Assembly (NCBI RefSeq): GCF_007990505.1
Contig: NZ_AP019822.1
Location: 1,240,001-1,304,000, forward strand
DNA: 64,000 bases
DNA from: Pseudoleptotrichia goodfellowii
Lineage (GTDB): Bacteria > Fusobacteriota > Fusobacteriia > Fusobacteriales > Leptotrichiaceae
Direction: 5' to 3'
Part shown: positions 1-9,227 of the stretch, in pieces
Position numbering within the stretch: position 1 is the first letter of the stretch
How the letters are laid out: each line of letters begins with the position of its first letter
Position numbers and translations under genes: made by a program
The notes under the pieces: generated by a model
Seen by the model: only the letters and a program-made list of their open reading frames with translations
The model's database searches: none
Told to the model about the DNA's origin: nothing

Positions 1-2616
1 AAGTCCCAATATGAGAAGCTGTTTTAGTCTTTTGTCAAATTCATCTCTTTTCTCAATAAAAAGTTTTTCGTATTTTTCAGAAATTTTATGGCCGTATAAA
101 GTGTTTTCCAATATACTGTCTTCAACTAATTCTGAAAAAATTCTGTTTATTAAATATATCTTTTTAAATTCCGATTTTATATTGTAATAATTTTTATAAT
201 TTCTTAAAAGTATTTCAGAATTTATATAATTTATATTTCCGTTTTTAAAATTTTGGCTTTCAAATTTCGTTTCTAAGAGATTTTTTATTATCAAATAAGT
301 AAAAGGTTCGACTAATTTTATTTTTTTCTCTATATAAGCCAAAAATTCCGTTTCTTCATTTTTTAACGGATATTTTTTCTCAAAATCGACTTTTTCAAAA
401 TAAATTTGAGCGTTATAAAATGATCCTGTCTTTAAAATTAATTCCGTAAATAATTCCATATTTGAATCAAAATCTGAAATCTCCAAAATATCGTCATGAG
501 ATTTTCCTATTTCTGCTTTATATTCATCATACATATCTTTTAAAGTATTTCTAGAATTAAAATTAATTTTTTCAATTTTATTTATAATTCTTTCCTGACA
601 TATTCTGTCGAGCTCAATATATGATCCTCCCGGAATATTTGAAAACTGATTTTTGATTTCATCTATTATTTTCTGTTTCTTGTCATATAAAAAATTTTTA
701 CTGTGAATTTCTTCTGAAAAACTTTTAGTTATTAAATAGTCTTTTTTGTGATTTCCGATAAAATCGATGATTGTAACAAAATCTTTGTTACTTGATTTTC
801 TAAGTCCTCTACCAATTTGCTGAATAAAAACTGTAGATGATAATGTCGGTCTTAAAAACAGTAAAAGATTTATATCGGGAATATCTATTCCTTCGTTTAA
901 TATATCTACAACACATAATATTTCAAATTCCTTATTTCTAAAGCTTTCTAAGATTTTAGACCGTTTAGTCTTATTTGTTTTTGCGGTTAAAACTTTAGAT
1001 TTATATCCTCTTTTTATAAACTCATTTTTCATATATGACGCATGTTCTATATTTTGGCAAAAAGCGATTCCACTCATTTTATTTCCGTCATATCCGAATT
1101 TTTCAATTTTCTCAACTATATAATCAGTTCTGACAGATTGAGAAAGATTTTCTAAAAGTATTTCCCCGTTATATACACCGTTTTTATAGGGAATTTCTTC
1201 ATAATCTACAGTTTCATCATTAACACCGAAATAATGAAAAGGAGCTATAAGATCTTTTTCCATAGCCTTTTTCAGTCCTATTTCTCCGACTAAATTATAA
1301 TCGCATAAAGCCAATATTTCTTTTCCGTCCATCCTTTCAGGAGTAGCCGTAAGACCGAGCAGAAACTTCGGAGAAAAATGATTGATTACTTTATTATAAC
1401 TGTCGGCACTTGCATGATGAAATTCATCTATTATTATATAGTCAAACCTATCTTTTTTAAATTCTTTGTAACAGCTTCTCAGGGACTGGATTGAAGCAAA
1501 TATCATTTCAAAATTTGTTTCTTTTTTTCCTCCGAACATTTTTCCGAAGTTATTTTCAGGAACTTCAAGTATATTTGAAAAAACTTTCGCTGCATTTTCG
1601 AGAAGTTCTTCTCTGTGAGCAATAAAAAGAAATCTTGCTTTTTCTCTATTGTGTCCGATAATATTTTTACTTTTAAAAAACTCTTTTATATCCATTGCTG
1701 CCAAATAAGTTTTTCCTGTTCCTGTAGCTGCTACTACCAAGCCTTTTTTATTCCCGTTTTTTCTTGTGATTTTAAGTTTTTCCAATATCTCTTTCTGCAT
1801 ACTGTTAGGCTCAAAATTCTTTTTTTGAACCTGTAATTTTTTATAATCAAAAGTATTTTGGGGCTTGTTATTATTTCTGTAATCATCATATTTTTCAATA
1901 AAATCTTCTGATAATTTGACAGCTTCATTACTGTTCCAAAGCTTTTGAAATTGTACTAAAGATTTTTCATAAATATCCAAAAATGAACTGTTTACAAGTT
2001 TAACATTCCATTCTTCGGCAGAATATAAAGCACTTTGGCTTATGTTTGAGGAACCTATTATACAGGTATGATATTTTTCTTTTTCAAATAAATAAGCCTT
2101 TGTGTGAAAGCTCTCATTGGAGTTGTTATATATTTTTACTTTTATATTTTTATAAGATAACAGTTTTTTCAAAGCTTTAGGGTCAGTTATATTCAAATAT
2201 ACCGATGTAATAATTTCTCCCTGTATTCCCTTTTCTTCCAATTCATCCAGTATACTAATAAGTAGCTGAATCCCGGAATATTTTATAAAACTGACTATAA
2301 AATAAAACTTTTTGCAGGATAAAAGCTCTTTTTTCAAATGAACAAAAAAATTCATAAATTTGGCTTTTTCATTGATAATAAGAGTATTCAATTTATCATT
2401 GGAAACTCTTTTTTCATCTATTCTGAGAGGGATTTCAAATTTTTTATCAAGCTGATTTTCTATATATTCCATTGCTCTCTGATAATCATTTTTCTCAATA
2501 AGCGAAGAAATATTATTTGAAAAATATTCTGAAATCTCAAATTTCAGGACTTCAGAATAATTTTCTATATTTATTATTTCTCCGTTTTTATTGCCTTTTT
2601 CAAGTAAAATTCCCAT
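1..2616 (-). CDS. PLD-nuclease / SF2 helicase fusion protein (3' end beyond window)
   Basis: The reading frame is open from ATG at 2616 to the window edge (872 codons), so the C-terminus is missing. I see an N-terminal phospholipase-D-type nuclease motif, HTKAYLF followed by GSSN, near residue 170. A superfamily 2 helicase core follows: Walker A ATGTGKT near 300, DEFHHA (a DEAH-box variant) near 398, GLTATPERMD, and motif VI QQIGRGLRKS near 600. The long tail fits DUF3427-type proteins, but that is recall, not a search. Such fusions are often annotated as restriction or DNA-repair helicases and occur in defence islands; here the gene sits 29 bp behind an exonuclease gene in a lepA operon, which argues for a resident DNA-metabolism role. 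GGAGT lies about 5 bases before the ATG. Exact function unknown. Confidence 0.85.
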   Translation of the reverse strand, partial: MGILLEKGNKNGEIINIENYSEVLKFEISEYFSNNISSLIEKNDYQRAMEYIENQLDKKFEIPLRIDEKRVSNDKLNTLIINEKAKFMNFFVHLKKELLSCKKFYFIVSFIKYSGIQLLISILDELEEKGIQGEIITSVYLNITDPKALKKLLSYKNIKVKIYNNSNESFHTKAYLFEKEKYHTCIIGSSNISQSALYSAEEWNVKLVNSSFLDIYEKSLVQFQKLWNSNEAVKLSEDFIEKYDDYRNNNKPQNTFDYKKLQVQKKNFEPNSMQKEILEKLKITRKNGNKKGLVVAATGTGKTYLAAMDIKEFFKSKNIIGHNREKARFLFIAHREELLENAAKVFSNILEVPENNFGKMFGGKKETNFEMIFASIQSLRSCYKEFKKDRFDYIIIDEFHHASADSYNKVINHFSPKFLLGLTATPERMDGKEILALCDYNLVGEIGLKKAMEKDLIAPFHYFGVNDETVDYEEIPYKNGVYNGEILLENLSQSVRTDYIVEKIEKFGYDGNKMSGIAFCQNIEHASYMKNEFIKRGYKSKVLTAKTNKTKRSKILESFRNKEFEILCVVDILNEGIDIPDINLLLFLRPTLSSTVFIQQIGRGLRKSSNKDFVTIIDFIGNHKKDYLITKSFSEEIHSKNFLYDKKQKIIDEIKNQFSNIPGGSYIELDRICQERIINKIEKINFNSRNTLKDMYDEYKAEIGKSHDDILEISDFDSNMELFTELILKTGSFYNAQIYFEKVDFEKKYPLKNEETEFLAYIEKKIKLVEPFTYLIIKNLLETKFESQNFKNGNINYINSEILLRNYKNYYNIKSEFKKIYLINRIFSELVEDSILENTLYGHKISEKYEKLFIEKRDEFDKRLKQLLILGL

Positions 2617-2645
2617 TAATTCACTCCAAATTTATGAATTTATTA

Positions 2646-3233
2646 TTAATCTTTTTCAAGAAATCCTGCTATTCTGGGCTTTCCGAAAGGATTTTTCGAC
2701 ATTTTATAAAATACTCTGAAAGTAATCAGAACGTCATACAGACTTTCATGAAGCTGTTCTTCATCCATAGGTACATTATAAAACTTGGCACATTCCATTA
2801 ATTTAGGCCATTTATAAGAACCGTATTCGTTTATTCCCGCTCTTACTATGTCAATATTTTCCATCATCGTATCAAACTGATTTTTTAACGGAAACGGAAT
2901 AAAACTCCTGTCAAATTTTATATTATGAGCCACAAAATGCTTCGTATCCTGACAATACAAATAAAACGAATCCAAATCTTCTTTAAAAGTCGACGGATAA
3001 TCGACATTTTCTCTTTTTTCTGCTATTACTTCGTCAGTCAGTCCGTTGACATTTATCGCACCGAAATTTACCGGTTCTCCTTCATTCCTGAAATAAAATC
3101 TGTCATATTCGGAAACTTTTTCCCAACTGTTTTTTTCAAAATCATAACTTACTTTAATTGCCGATATTGATAAAACAGAACTTCCCATTTTTCCGTTTGT
3201 TTCAACATCGAAAAATATTATATTTTTTTTCAT
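2646..3233 (-). CDS. DnaQ-like 3'-5' exonuclease (DEDDh family)
   Basis: This 195-residue protein has the DEDDh exonuclease signature: D9 and E11 in FFDVETNG, D108 in HNIKFD, and H162/D167 in HESLYDV. These residues bind two metal ions and hydrolyse DNA or RNA from the 3' end. The protein is one exonuclease domain with no helicase or polymerase part, so it could be a proofreading-type subunit, an oligonucleotide-degrading enzyme or a repair nuclease; the sequence does not decide. It lies 15 bp after lepA and 29 bp before the PLD-helicase gene on the same strand, so the three are probably cotranscribed. Confidence 0.85.
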   Translation of the reverse strand: MKKNIIFFDVETNGKMGSSVLSISAIKVSYDFEKNSWEKVSEYDRFYFRNEGEPVNFGAINVNGLTDEVIAEKRENVDYPSTFKEDLDSFYLYCQDTKHFVAHNIKFDRSFIPFPLKNQFDTMMENIDIVRAGINEYGSYKWPKLMECAKFYNVPMDEEQLHESLYDVLITFRVFYKMSKNPFGKPRIAGFLEKD

Positions 3234-3248
3234 AATAAACCTCTAATT

Positions 3249-5045
3249 TTAGTCATTTAGTTTTAATACCGATAAAAATGCTTCCTGCGGTATTTCTACA
3301 TTACCGATAGCCTTCATACGCTTTTTCCCCTCTTTTTGTTTCTCAAGCAGCTTTTTCTTACGTGTAATATCTCCTCCGTAACATTTAGCCAATACATTTT
3401 TTCTAAGTGCTTTTATCGTCTCTCTTGCTATTATTTTAGTACCGAGTGCCGCCTGTAACGGTATCTCAAACTGCTGTCTCGGTATAACTTCTTTCAGTTT
3501 TTCCACAATAGCTCTTCCTCTGTAATAGGCATTATCCTTATGGGCAATAAATGAAAAGGCATCTACAGGATTTCCGCTCACAAGAATATCCACTTTTACA
3601 AGGTCTGACTCTTTGTATCCTATCATTTCATATTCAAAGGAAGCATATCCTTTTGTTCTTGATTTCAGCTTATCGTAAAAATCTATTACTATTTCTGCCA
3701 AAGGTAAATCATAACTAATCATTGTACGGGTATCATCCAGATAATTCATTGTCAGAAATGTTCCTCTTTTTTCCTGACAAAGCTCCATAACGTTTCCCAC
3801 ATAATCTTTAGGAACAATTATTGTCCCTTTGACATAAGGCTCTTCTATATATTTTTTACCTGCAGGAAATTCTGCAGGATTATCTATTATCATCATCTCT
3901 CCTACTTCGGGAGTTACATGATATTCAACAGACGGAGCTGTGGAAATAAGGTCAATATTAAACTCTCTTCTCAATCTTTCCACTATAATTTCCATGTGCA
4001 GCAATCCCAAAAATCCACATCTGAAACCGAACCCCAAAGCCAATGAAGTTTCAGGTGTATAAGTCAATGAAGCATCGTTTAGCTGCAATTTTTCCAGTGC
4101 TTCTCTCAAATCCTCGTAATCATCTGTGGAAATAGGATAAACTCCCGCAAAAACCATACTTAATGCAGGTCTGTATCCTGCAAGAGCTATAGCCGTAGGA
4201 TTTTTAACATGAGTTATCGTATCCCCTACCTGTGTATCTTTTATGGATTTGATTCCTGTAATTATATATCCTACCGAGCCGACTGTAAGTTCAGGTACTT
4301 CTTTCATTTTAGGTGAAAAGATCCCGACTTCCAATACGTCAAATTCTTTTTCAGTAGACATAATCTTGATTTTATCTCCTTTGGAAAGCTTTCCTTCTAC
4401 TATTCTTATATAAGTAATCACTCCTCTGAAGTCATCATAATGAGAGTCGAATATCAGGGCTTTCAATGGAGCATTGACATCTCCTTTGGGAGCAGGAATG
4501 TACTCGATTATCGATTCAAGCAAATCTTCTATTCCCAATCCTGTTTTTCCCGATACAAGAGCTGCATTATCCGAAGGAAGCCCGATAACATCTTCTATTT
4601 CAAGTTTTACTTTATCAGGATCTGCCGACGGCAAATCGATTTTATTTATAACAGGAAGTATTTCCAAATCATTCTCCAAAGCTAGGTAGACATTTGCAAG
4701 GGTTTGAGCTTCTATTCCCTGAGCCGCATCTACTACGAGCAAAGCTCCGTCACACGCGGCAAGAGATCTGGAAACTTCATAAATAAAATCTACGTGTCCC
4801 GGAGTATCTATTAAATTAAACTCATAAGTTTCTCCGTTTTTTGATTTATAGTTAAGAGTTACCGCCTGAGCCTTTATAGTTATTCCTTTTTCACGCTCCA
4901 AATCCATACTGTCAAGTAACTGGTCTTTCATCTCTCTTTGATTCACTGTACCTGTTATTTCGAGCAGTCTGTCTGCAATGGTAGACTTTCCATGGTCTAT
5001 ATGTGCTATTATAGAAAAATTACGTTTATTTTTTTGATCCAACAT
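3249..5045 (-). CDS. lepA: Elongation factor 4 (back-translocating GTPase LepA)
   Basis: Full length (598 aa). LepA binds ribosomes in the cytoplasm and hydrolyses GTP, affecting elongation and initiation. The G1 motif AHIDHGKST is at residues 14-22, followed by DTPGHVDF and NKIDLP. The C-terminal LepA-specific domain is present, with [20 protein letters not shown] near the end. The start is supported by GGAGG 13 bases upstream and by a good promoter. It is the first gene of a probable operon with the exonuclease and helicase genes. Identity is secure. Confidence 0.98.
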   Translation of the reverse strand: MLDQKNKRNFSIIAHIDHGKSTIADRLLEITGTVNQREMKDQLLDSMDLEREKGITIKAQAVTLNYKSKNGETYEFNLIDTPGHVDFIYEVSRSLAACDGALLVVDAAQGIEAQTLANVYLALENDLEILPVINKIDLPSADPDKVKLEIEDVIGLPSDNAALVSGKTGLGIEDLLESIIEYIPAPKGDVNAPLKALIFDSHYDDFRGVITYIRIVEGKLSKGDKIKIMSTEKEFDVLEVGIFSPKMKEVPELTVGSVGYIITGIKSIKDTQVGDTITHVKNPTAIALAGYRPALSMVFAGVYPISTDDYEDLREALEKLQLNDASLTYTPETSLALGFGFRCGFLGLLHMEIIVERLRREFNIDLISTAPSVEYHVTPEVGEMMIIDNPAEFPAGKKYIEEPYVKGTIIVPKDYVGNVMELCQEKRGTFLTMNYLDDTRTMISYDLPLAEIVIDFYDKLKSRTKGYASFEYEMIGYKESDLVKVDILVSGNPVDAFSFIAHKDNAYYRGRAIVEKLKEVIPRQQFEIPLQAALGTKIIARETIKALRKNVLAKCYGGDITRKKKLLEKQKEGKKRMKAIGNVEIPQEAFLSVLKLND

Positions 5046-5088
5046 TTAAAATATTCCTCCGGTCAATATACTGTTTACTTTTCTAAAT

Positions 5089-5117
5089 ATTATATAATAT
5101 GTAGAGATTTATTTCAA
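5089..5117 (-). promoter_or_regulatory. Promoter of the lepA operon
   Basis: On the minus strand, TTGAAA (5112-5117) and TATAAT (5089-5094) are separated by 17 bases and lie about 45 bp upstream of lepA. It diverges from the mscL promoter. Confidence 0.65.
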
Positions 5118-5118
5118 G

Positions 5119-5147
5119 TTGCTTTTTTTTAAAATATAATTTATAAT
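5119..5147 (+). promoter_or_regulatory. Promoter of mscL
   Basis: TTGCTT (5119-5124) and TATAAT (5142-5147) are separated by 17 bases. The predicted transcript starts just downstream, which excludes the upstream ATG at 5148 as the mscL start and supports the ATG at 5178. Confidence 0.6.
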
Positions 5148-5177
5148 ATGTCATATTTAAGAAAGGAGAAAAACTTG

Positions 5178-5579
5178 ATGTTTAAAGAATTTAAAGAATT
5201 CATTTCAAAAGGAAATGTTATGGATTTGGCAGTCGGAGTAATTATAGGAGGGGCATTCGGTAAAATAGTAACTTCATTAGTTGATGATATGATTATGCCT
5301 GTTTTGGGAATTATTTTAGGAAAAATCAATTTCAGTGCTTTAAAACTTATTATTACCCCTGCCGAAGGAGATAAACCTGAAGTTGCAGTATTATACGGAA
5401 GTTTTATACAAAATGTTGTAAACTTTTTAATAATGGCTTTTGTTATTTTCTTAATGGTAAAAGCTATAAATAAATTGAGAAAACCTGCTAAAGAAGTTGC
5501 AGAAGAAATCGTTGAAGAAGTTCCTTCAAAAGAAGAAAAATTACTGACTGAAATAAGAGATATACTTAAAAGCAAATAA
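5178..5579 (+). CDS. mscL: Large-conductance mechanosensitive channel MscL
   Basis: This inner-membrane channel opens under membrane tension to release solutes during hypo-osmotic shock. From the chosen start it has 133 residues, the usual family length. It begins MFKEFKEFISKGNVMDLAVG, with the conserved first transmembrane helix containing the IIGGAFGKIV pore region, a second helix (LIMAFVIFLMVKAIN) and a charged C-terminal helix. An in-frame ATG 30 bases upstream (5148) is unlikely because GAAAGGAG sits between the two starts. A terminator follows, so the gene is probably monocistronic. Confidence 0.97.
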   Translation: MFKEFKEFISKGNVMDLAVGVIIGGAFGKIVTSLVDDMIMPVLGIILGKINFSALKLIITPAEGDKPEVAVLYGSFIQNVVNFLIMAFVIFLMVKAINKLRKPAKEVAEEIVEEVPSKEEKLLTEIRDILKSK

Positions 5580-5608
5580 AGATACTGAATTTATATTTAC
5601 AAAAAAAT

Positions 5609-5646
5609 CGACCCCTTTCGTGAATAATAATCCGAAGGGGGTTTTA
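5609..5646 (+). terminator. Terminator after mscL
   Basis: A GC-rich stem CCCCTTtCG/CGAAGGGG with a 12-base loop is followed by a short T-rich tail. Confidence 0.7.
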
Positions 5647-5713
5647 TAATATTTATTTTTATAATTATATTTAAAATTGGTATCATTGACTTTCTATTTA
5701 TTTCGTGATAAAT

Positions 5714-6418
5714 CTATATTTCATTTTTTTCAAACTTTATCCCCTGATCCATTGCAGCGAACACACATCCGCAATAGCACTGTCTATAAACATCGTATTC
5801 TTTGCATATCTCTACAGAACGGCTGTAACCGTTATTTTTCTTGAAATCCGACGGCAAATATTTCACATCAAAAATCTCCTGAACTTCAAGTCCGATATTA
5901 TTAATAAGTTCACTGTTTTTTTTCGGACTCAATGTCAAAGCACTTCCGAAATAATCATACCCCAGTTCCTGAGCTCTTCGTGCAACAATATCAAGCCGCA
6001 TTTGAAAACACACTGTACATCTCGCTCCGCCTTCTTTTTCTCTTTCCAGTCCTCTTACTTTCCTGAAAAAATCCACAGGCTTATATTCATCTTCTATAAA
6101 GCCCACGTTATTGCCTGTTCTTTTATTAAATTCCTCGATAAATTCTTTTTGAACTAATGCCCGTTTTCTGTACTCGGCTTCGAGGTGAATATTGGAATTT
6201 GCAAACAATATAGTTACATCGGCATATTGAGTCATAAACTCGAGAGTATAAGTACTGCACGGAGCACAACAGCTGTGCAGCAGTATTTTAGGTCTTAATT
6301 CTCTGCTTTTCCAGTCGGAAATGAGCTTTGTCAATATTGTGTGATAGTTTATTTTTTGATTGGGATTCATTCTGCTTAAAATATCTTTTGCATCTTTTAT
6401 ATCCTTTTCGTCTAACAA
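5714..6418 (-). CDS. queH: Epoxyqueuosine reductase QueH
   Basis: QueH reduces epoxyqueuosine to queuosine in tRNA, the last step of queuosine synthesis, as a non-orthologous alternative to QueG. The 234-residue protein has the diagnostic metal/cluster cysteines: C50-C51 and C54 in HSCCAPC, C134 and C137 in CTVC, and a further cysteine cluster CYCGC near the C-terminus. The start is TTG at 6418, chosen because AAGGAG lies six bases upstream. It follows the aminotransferase gene by 22 bp on the same strand. Confidence 0.92.
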   Translation of the reverse strand: MLDEKDIKDAKDILSRMNPNQKINYHTILTKLISDWKSRELRPKILLHSCCAPCSTYTLEFMTQYADVTILFANSNIHLEAEYRKRALVQKEFIEEFNKRTGNNVGFIEDEYKPVDFFRKVRGLEREKEGGARCTVCFQMRLDIVARRAQELGYDYFGSALTLSPKKNSELINNIGLEVQEIFDVKYLPSDFKKNNGYSRSVEICKEYDVYRQCYCGCVFAAMDQGIKFEKNEI

Positions 6419-6440
6419 AGTATACTCCTTATAATTTCTG

Positions 6441-7643
6441 TTATTTTTTAACGTTTTTATACTCTTCTAAAGCTTTTTTCAATACTTTCATTCCATTTTC
6501 TATTTCTGTCAGATTGTGAGTGCAGAAAGAAAATCTTGCTTCTTTCATTCCTTTTCCTTCTTCAGAGTAAAATCCCGGTCCCGGTGCAAACATCAATGTC
6601 TGATTTTTATATCTGTATTCTGTCAAAAGCCAAACTACAAATTTTTCGATGTCGTCTACAGGAAGTTCCGCAAATATGTAAAAAGCACTGTCAGGTTTAA
6701 AGGAAATAACTCCCGGCATTTCTTTCAAGTGATTATACATCAAATCTCTTCTTACTTTATACTCAAGTTTAACATTGTCAATGTACGTATCTAGAGTATT
6801 TATCAGATTTGTACTTGCAAACTGTTCGATTGTCGAAACAGCAAGCCTTGCCTGACATAATTTAAGGGCCTGTGCGATAAATTCTTTATTTTTTGAAGCG
6901 ACTACCCCTATTCTTGCTCCACATGCACTGTAATGTTTGGAAATACTGTCTATCAATATAGTTCTGTCACTGACTTCAGGCACTGTCATAAATGATTTAT
7001 ACTCTATATCGTCATCATATATAAACTGTCTGTAAACTTCATCAGTAATTATATATAAATTATGCTCCAGAGAAATTTCTTTAATCATTTCCATTTCTTT
7101 ATTTGTAAAAACTATCCCTGTAGGATTGCTCGGATTGGAAAACATAATCGCCTTAGTTTTCGGAGTTATGAGTTTTACTATTTCTTCTTTTTCAGGCAAG
7201 TGATAATTATTTTCAATAGTAGTTTTTATAGGTACCAAAACTGCTCCTGCAGATTTTAAAAAACTGTCATAGTTTGAATAATAAGGCTCAGGAACCAAAA
7301 CTTCATCTCCAGGATTACATATAGTCTGGAGTGTTATCTGAATAGCTTCACTTCCTCCGTTAGTTATAAGGATTTCTCCCGGTAAAATATTCATTCCTGA
7401 ACTTATATATGATTTTGAAAACGAATCTATAAGTTCGGCTAATCCTGCAGAATTTGCATATTTTACAATTTTTTCCTTATAGTTGTTCAATCCGTCAAAA
7501 AATGTATCCGGAGTCTGAACATCAGGTTGCCCTATGTGAAGTTCATACACTCTTACTCCTTCTTTTTTAGCTGCATCTGCATAAGGTACAAGTTTTCTTA
7601 TCGGTGAGTATTGCATACTCAAAATTCTGTTTGAAAATTCCAT
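6441..7643 (-). CDS. PLP-dependent aminotransferase, class I/II (aspartate aminotransferase-like)
   Basis: The protein has 400 residues with a fold-type I aminotransferase pattern: SNPSNPTG at 169-176, D201 and Y204 in ITDEVYR, the PLP-binding lysine K236 in SISKHYSACGARIG, and the substrate-binding R244. It most likely transfers amino groups between an amino acid and 2-oxoglutarate or oxaloacetate in the cytoplasm. Substrate cannot be assigned from motifs. It is probably cotranscribed with queH downstream. Confidence 0.9.
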   Translation of the reverse strand: MEFSNRILSMQYSPIRKLVPYADAAKKEGVRVYELHIGQPDVQTPDTFFDGLNNYKEKIVKYANSAGLAELIDSFSKSYISSGMNILPGEILITNGGSEAIQITLQTICNPGDEVLVPEPYYSNYDSFLKSAGAVLVPIKTTIENNYHLPEKEEIVKLITPKTKAIMFSNPSNPTGIVFTNKEMEMIKEISLEHNLYIITDEVYRQFIYDDDIEYKSFMTVPEVSDRTILIDSISKHYSACGARIGVVASKNKEFIAQALKLCQARLAVSTIEQFASTNLINTLDTYIDNVKLEYKVRRDLMYNHLKEMPGVISFKPDSAFYIFAELPVDDIEKFVVWLLTEYRYKNQTLMFAPGPGFYSEEGKGMKEARFSFCTHNLTEIENGMKVLKKALEEYKNVKK

Positions 7644-7769
7644 TTTATATTAACAATAAAGACAAAGAATTATATACACACACTGAAAGCTGACAAAGTT
7701 TAAAAAATGCAGTTAGCAGGAATATGAATTTTATTGACACCCTTAAATTCTCTATCTTTATTCTCCTTT

Positions 7770-8624
7770 CTATTTATATTTTTCGTTTAATGCTTTTAAT
7801 ATCGAATAAGTTTCCAAATCCATTTTTCCGTCAAATAATTCAGGTCTGAAATGATGTTGGAAAGCTCTTATTACATTTTGTGTCTGTTTATCCCACTGAT
7901 TTGTTATCTCAATAGAATATCCGAATTTTTTAAGTTCTTTTTGGACTTCCGACACAGGTAAAGCATAAAAAGTCTGTATATACTGATTTTTAAAGGATTC
8001 TTTTACAGCATCATCATACCACATTCCTATATTGTAATCGGTATAAAGTTTTTTCCAAGGCATAAGCGGTCCCGGATCCTGCTTTCTCTGAGGAGCGATG
8101 TCCGAATGTCCTAAAATATTTGTCGCAGGAATCTGATATTTTTCCGATAAATATTTTATCAACACCGCAAGTTCTTTAATCTGAAAATCTTTATAAGGAA
8201 CGAACTCATTTTCTTTTATATATCCGGGATTTACTATTTCTATTCCTAAAGAACTGTCATTCAGATTCTTTGAAGTTTTCCATTCACTTACTCCGGCATG
8301 CCATGCTCTTCGGTTCTCATCAACTAAAGCATAAACAGGATCTTTTTCCTCATCGGATATTAAAAAATGGGCACTGACTTCCTGAGTAGTCAAAACTTCC
8401 AACGAACGGTTTCTGTCCAATGCCGTATAATGAACTATTATAAATCTTTCTCTGAAATTCTGTCCTTTTGAATTATATTCTCTGTCCAGAGTTATTTTTC
8501 CCGCATCGTTACTTATAACTTCTGTAGTCTTTTTTACTGCAGGAGGTCTCTGAATATCTTTGGACATATCTTTATTTTGTGAATAACTTACGTTTGCCAA
8601 ACATAATATTGAGCATAAAAACAA
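7770..8624 (-). CDS. N-acetylmuramoyl-L-alanine amidase (Amidase_2) with peptidoglycan-binding domain
   Basis: This is a secreted cell-wall amidase. The catalytic domain shows the zinc ligands in IVHYTALD, GHSDIAP and the aspartate of KQDPGP, resembling AmiD/AmpD enzymes that cut the bond between muramic acid and the stem peptide. The last ~60 residues form a peptidoglycan-binding-like helical domain. The start is uncertain. TTG at 8624 is the only standard start, but it gives a signal peptide without positive charges. The frame is open upstream to a stop at 8654-8652, and an ATA at 8648 would give an N-terminus IEKNIKKILFLCSILCLANV, a typical signal peptide. The upstream membrane-protein gene ends in the same frame at that stop, so translation may be coupled. 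Confidence 0.85.
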   Translation of the reverse strand: MFLCSILCLANVSYSQNKDMSKDIQRPPAVKKTTEVISNDAGKITLDREYNSKGQNFRERFIIVHYTALDRNRSLEVLTTQEVSAHFLISDEEKDPVYALVDENRRAWHAGVSEWKTSKNLNDSSLGIEIVNPGYIKENEFVPYKDFQIKELAVLIKYLSEKYQIPATNILGHSDIAPQRKQDPGPLMPWKKLYTDYNIGMWYDDAVKESFKNQYIQTFYALPVSEVQKELKKFGYSIEITNQWDKQTQNVIRAFQHHFRPELFDGKMDLETYSILKALNEKYK

Positions 8625-8651
8625 TATTTTTTTTATATTTTTTTCTATATT

Positions 8652-9200
8652 TTAATCACTCTCCCCAAAAGTTTTATTTTTAGACATTATCATAAATATT
8701 ATGGCCGATATTCCGATTATCAGCCTTATAATCCCGTTTATTCCTGAATCAAAATCAACCCAAATTAAAATCGCACATACAAGATTTAAAATCGAAATTA
8801 TGATTAAAAATATATTTTTAGTATCAAAAAAGTAAAATATATTCATAATAGCTGCAAAAATAAAAGCAACTCTTATAATTCCGATTATATAAGCCAATAC
8901 TATATTTGCATTCAGCAAATCATTTATATAAGGTGAACTTATTAAAAAAATTCTGCTTAATCCTACTCCTGCCAATGTTCCTAAAAAGAGCAACTCGACT
9001 GAACTTTTTCTTTCGCGTCCGTCAGATGATAAAAATAACATTCCCCAAAACAGTACTTCAAAAACAAATAAAATTGTTGACGAAAACAGTAAAATAATAT
9101 TGGCATAATCTCTGTCGGCTGTTTTTAAAAATAGTAAGTCGGATATAATGTAACAAAGAAAAATAATTATGCTTATGGATTTTTTTGATGTAATATTCAT
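8652..9200 (-). CDS. Multi-pass membrane protein of unknown function
   Basis: The 182-residue protein is almost entirely hydrophobic, with about six predicted membrane segments and a short charged loop (SSDGRERKSS). I recognise no family. GAGGTG lies upstream of the ATG. Its stop codon is in the same frame as, and directly precedes, the amidase reading frame; together with the TPR-protein gene 27 bp upstream this looks like a three-gene envelope operon. Confidence 0.75.
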   Translation of the reverse strand: MNITSKKSISIIIFLCYIISDLLFLKTADRDYANIILLFSSTILFVFEVLFWGMLFLSSDGRERKSSVELLFLGTLAGVGLSRIFLISSPYINDLLNANIVLAYIIGIIRVAFIFAAIMNIFYFFDTKNIFLIIISILNLVCAILIWVDFDSGINGIIRLIIGISAIIFMIMSKNKTFGESD

Positions 9201-9227
9201 TAAAATCTCACCTCTTTACTATTTCTG

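Noticed and set aside
5148-5177. Upstream in-frame ATG for mscL
   Set aside because: It lies at the -10 box; the ribosome-binding site GAAAGGAG precedes the ATG at 5178, and MscL proteins start there.
5141-5575. Long reading frame opposite mscL
   Set aside because: It is a mirror of the mscL frame with no ribosome-binding site and serine/isoleucine-rich nonsense composition.
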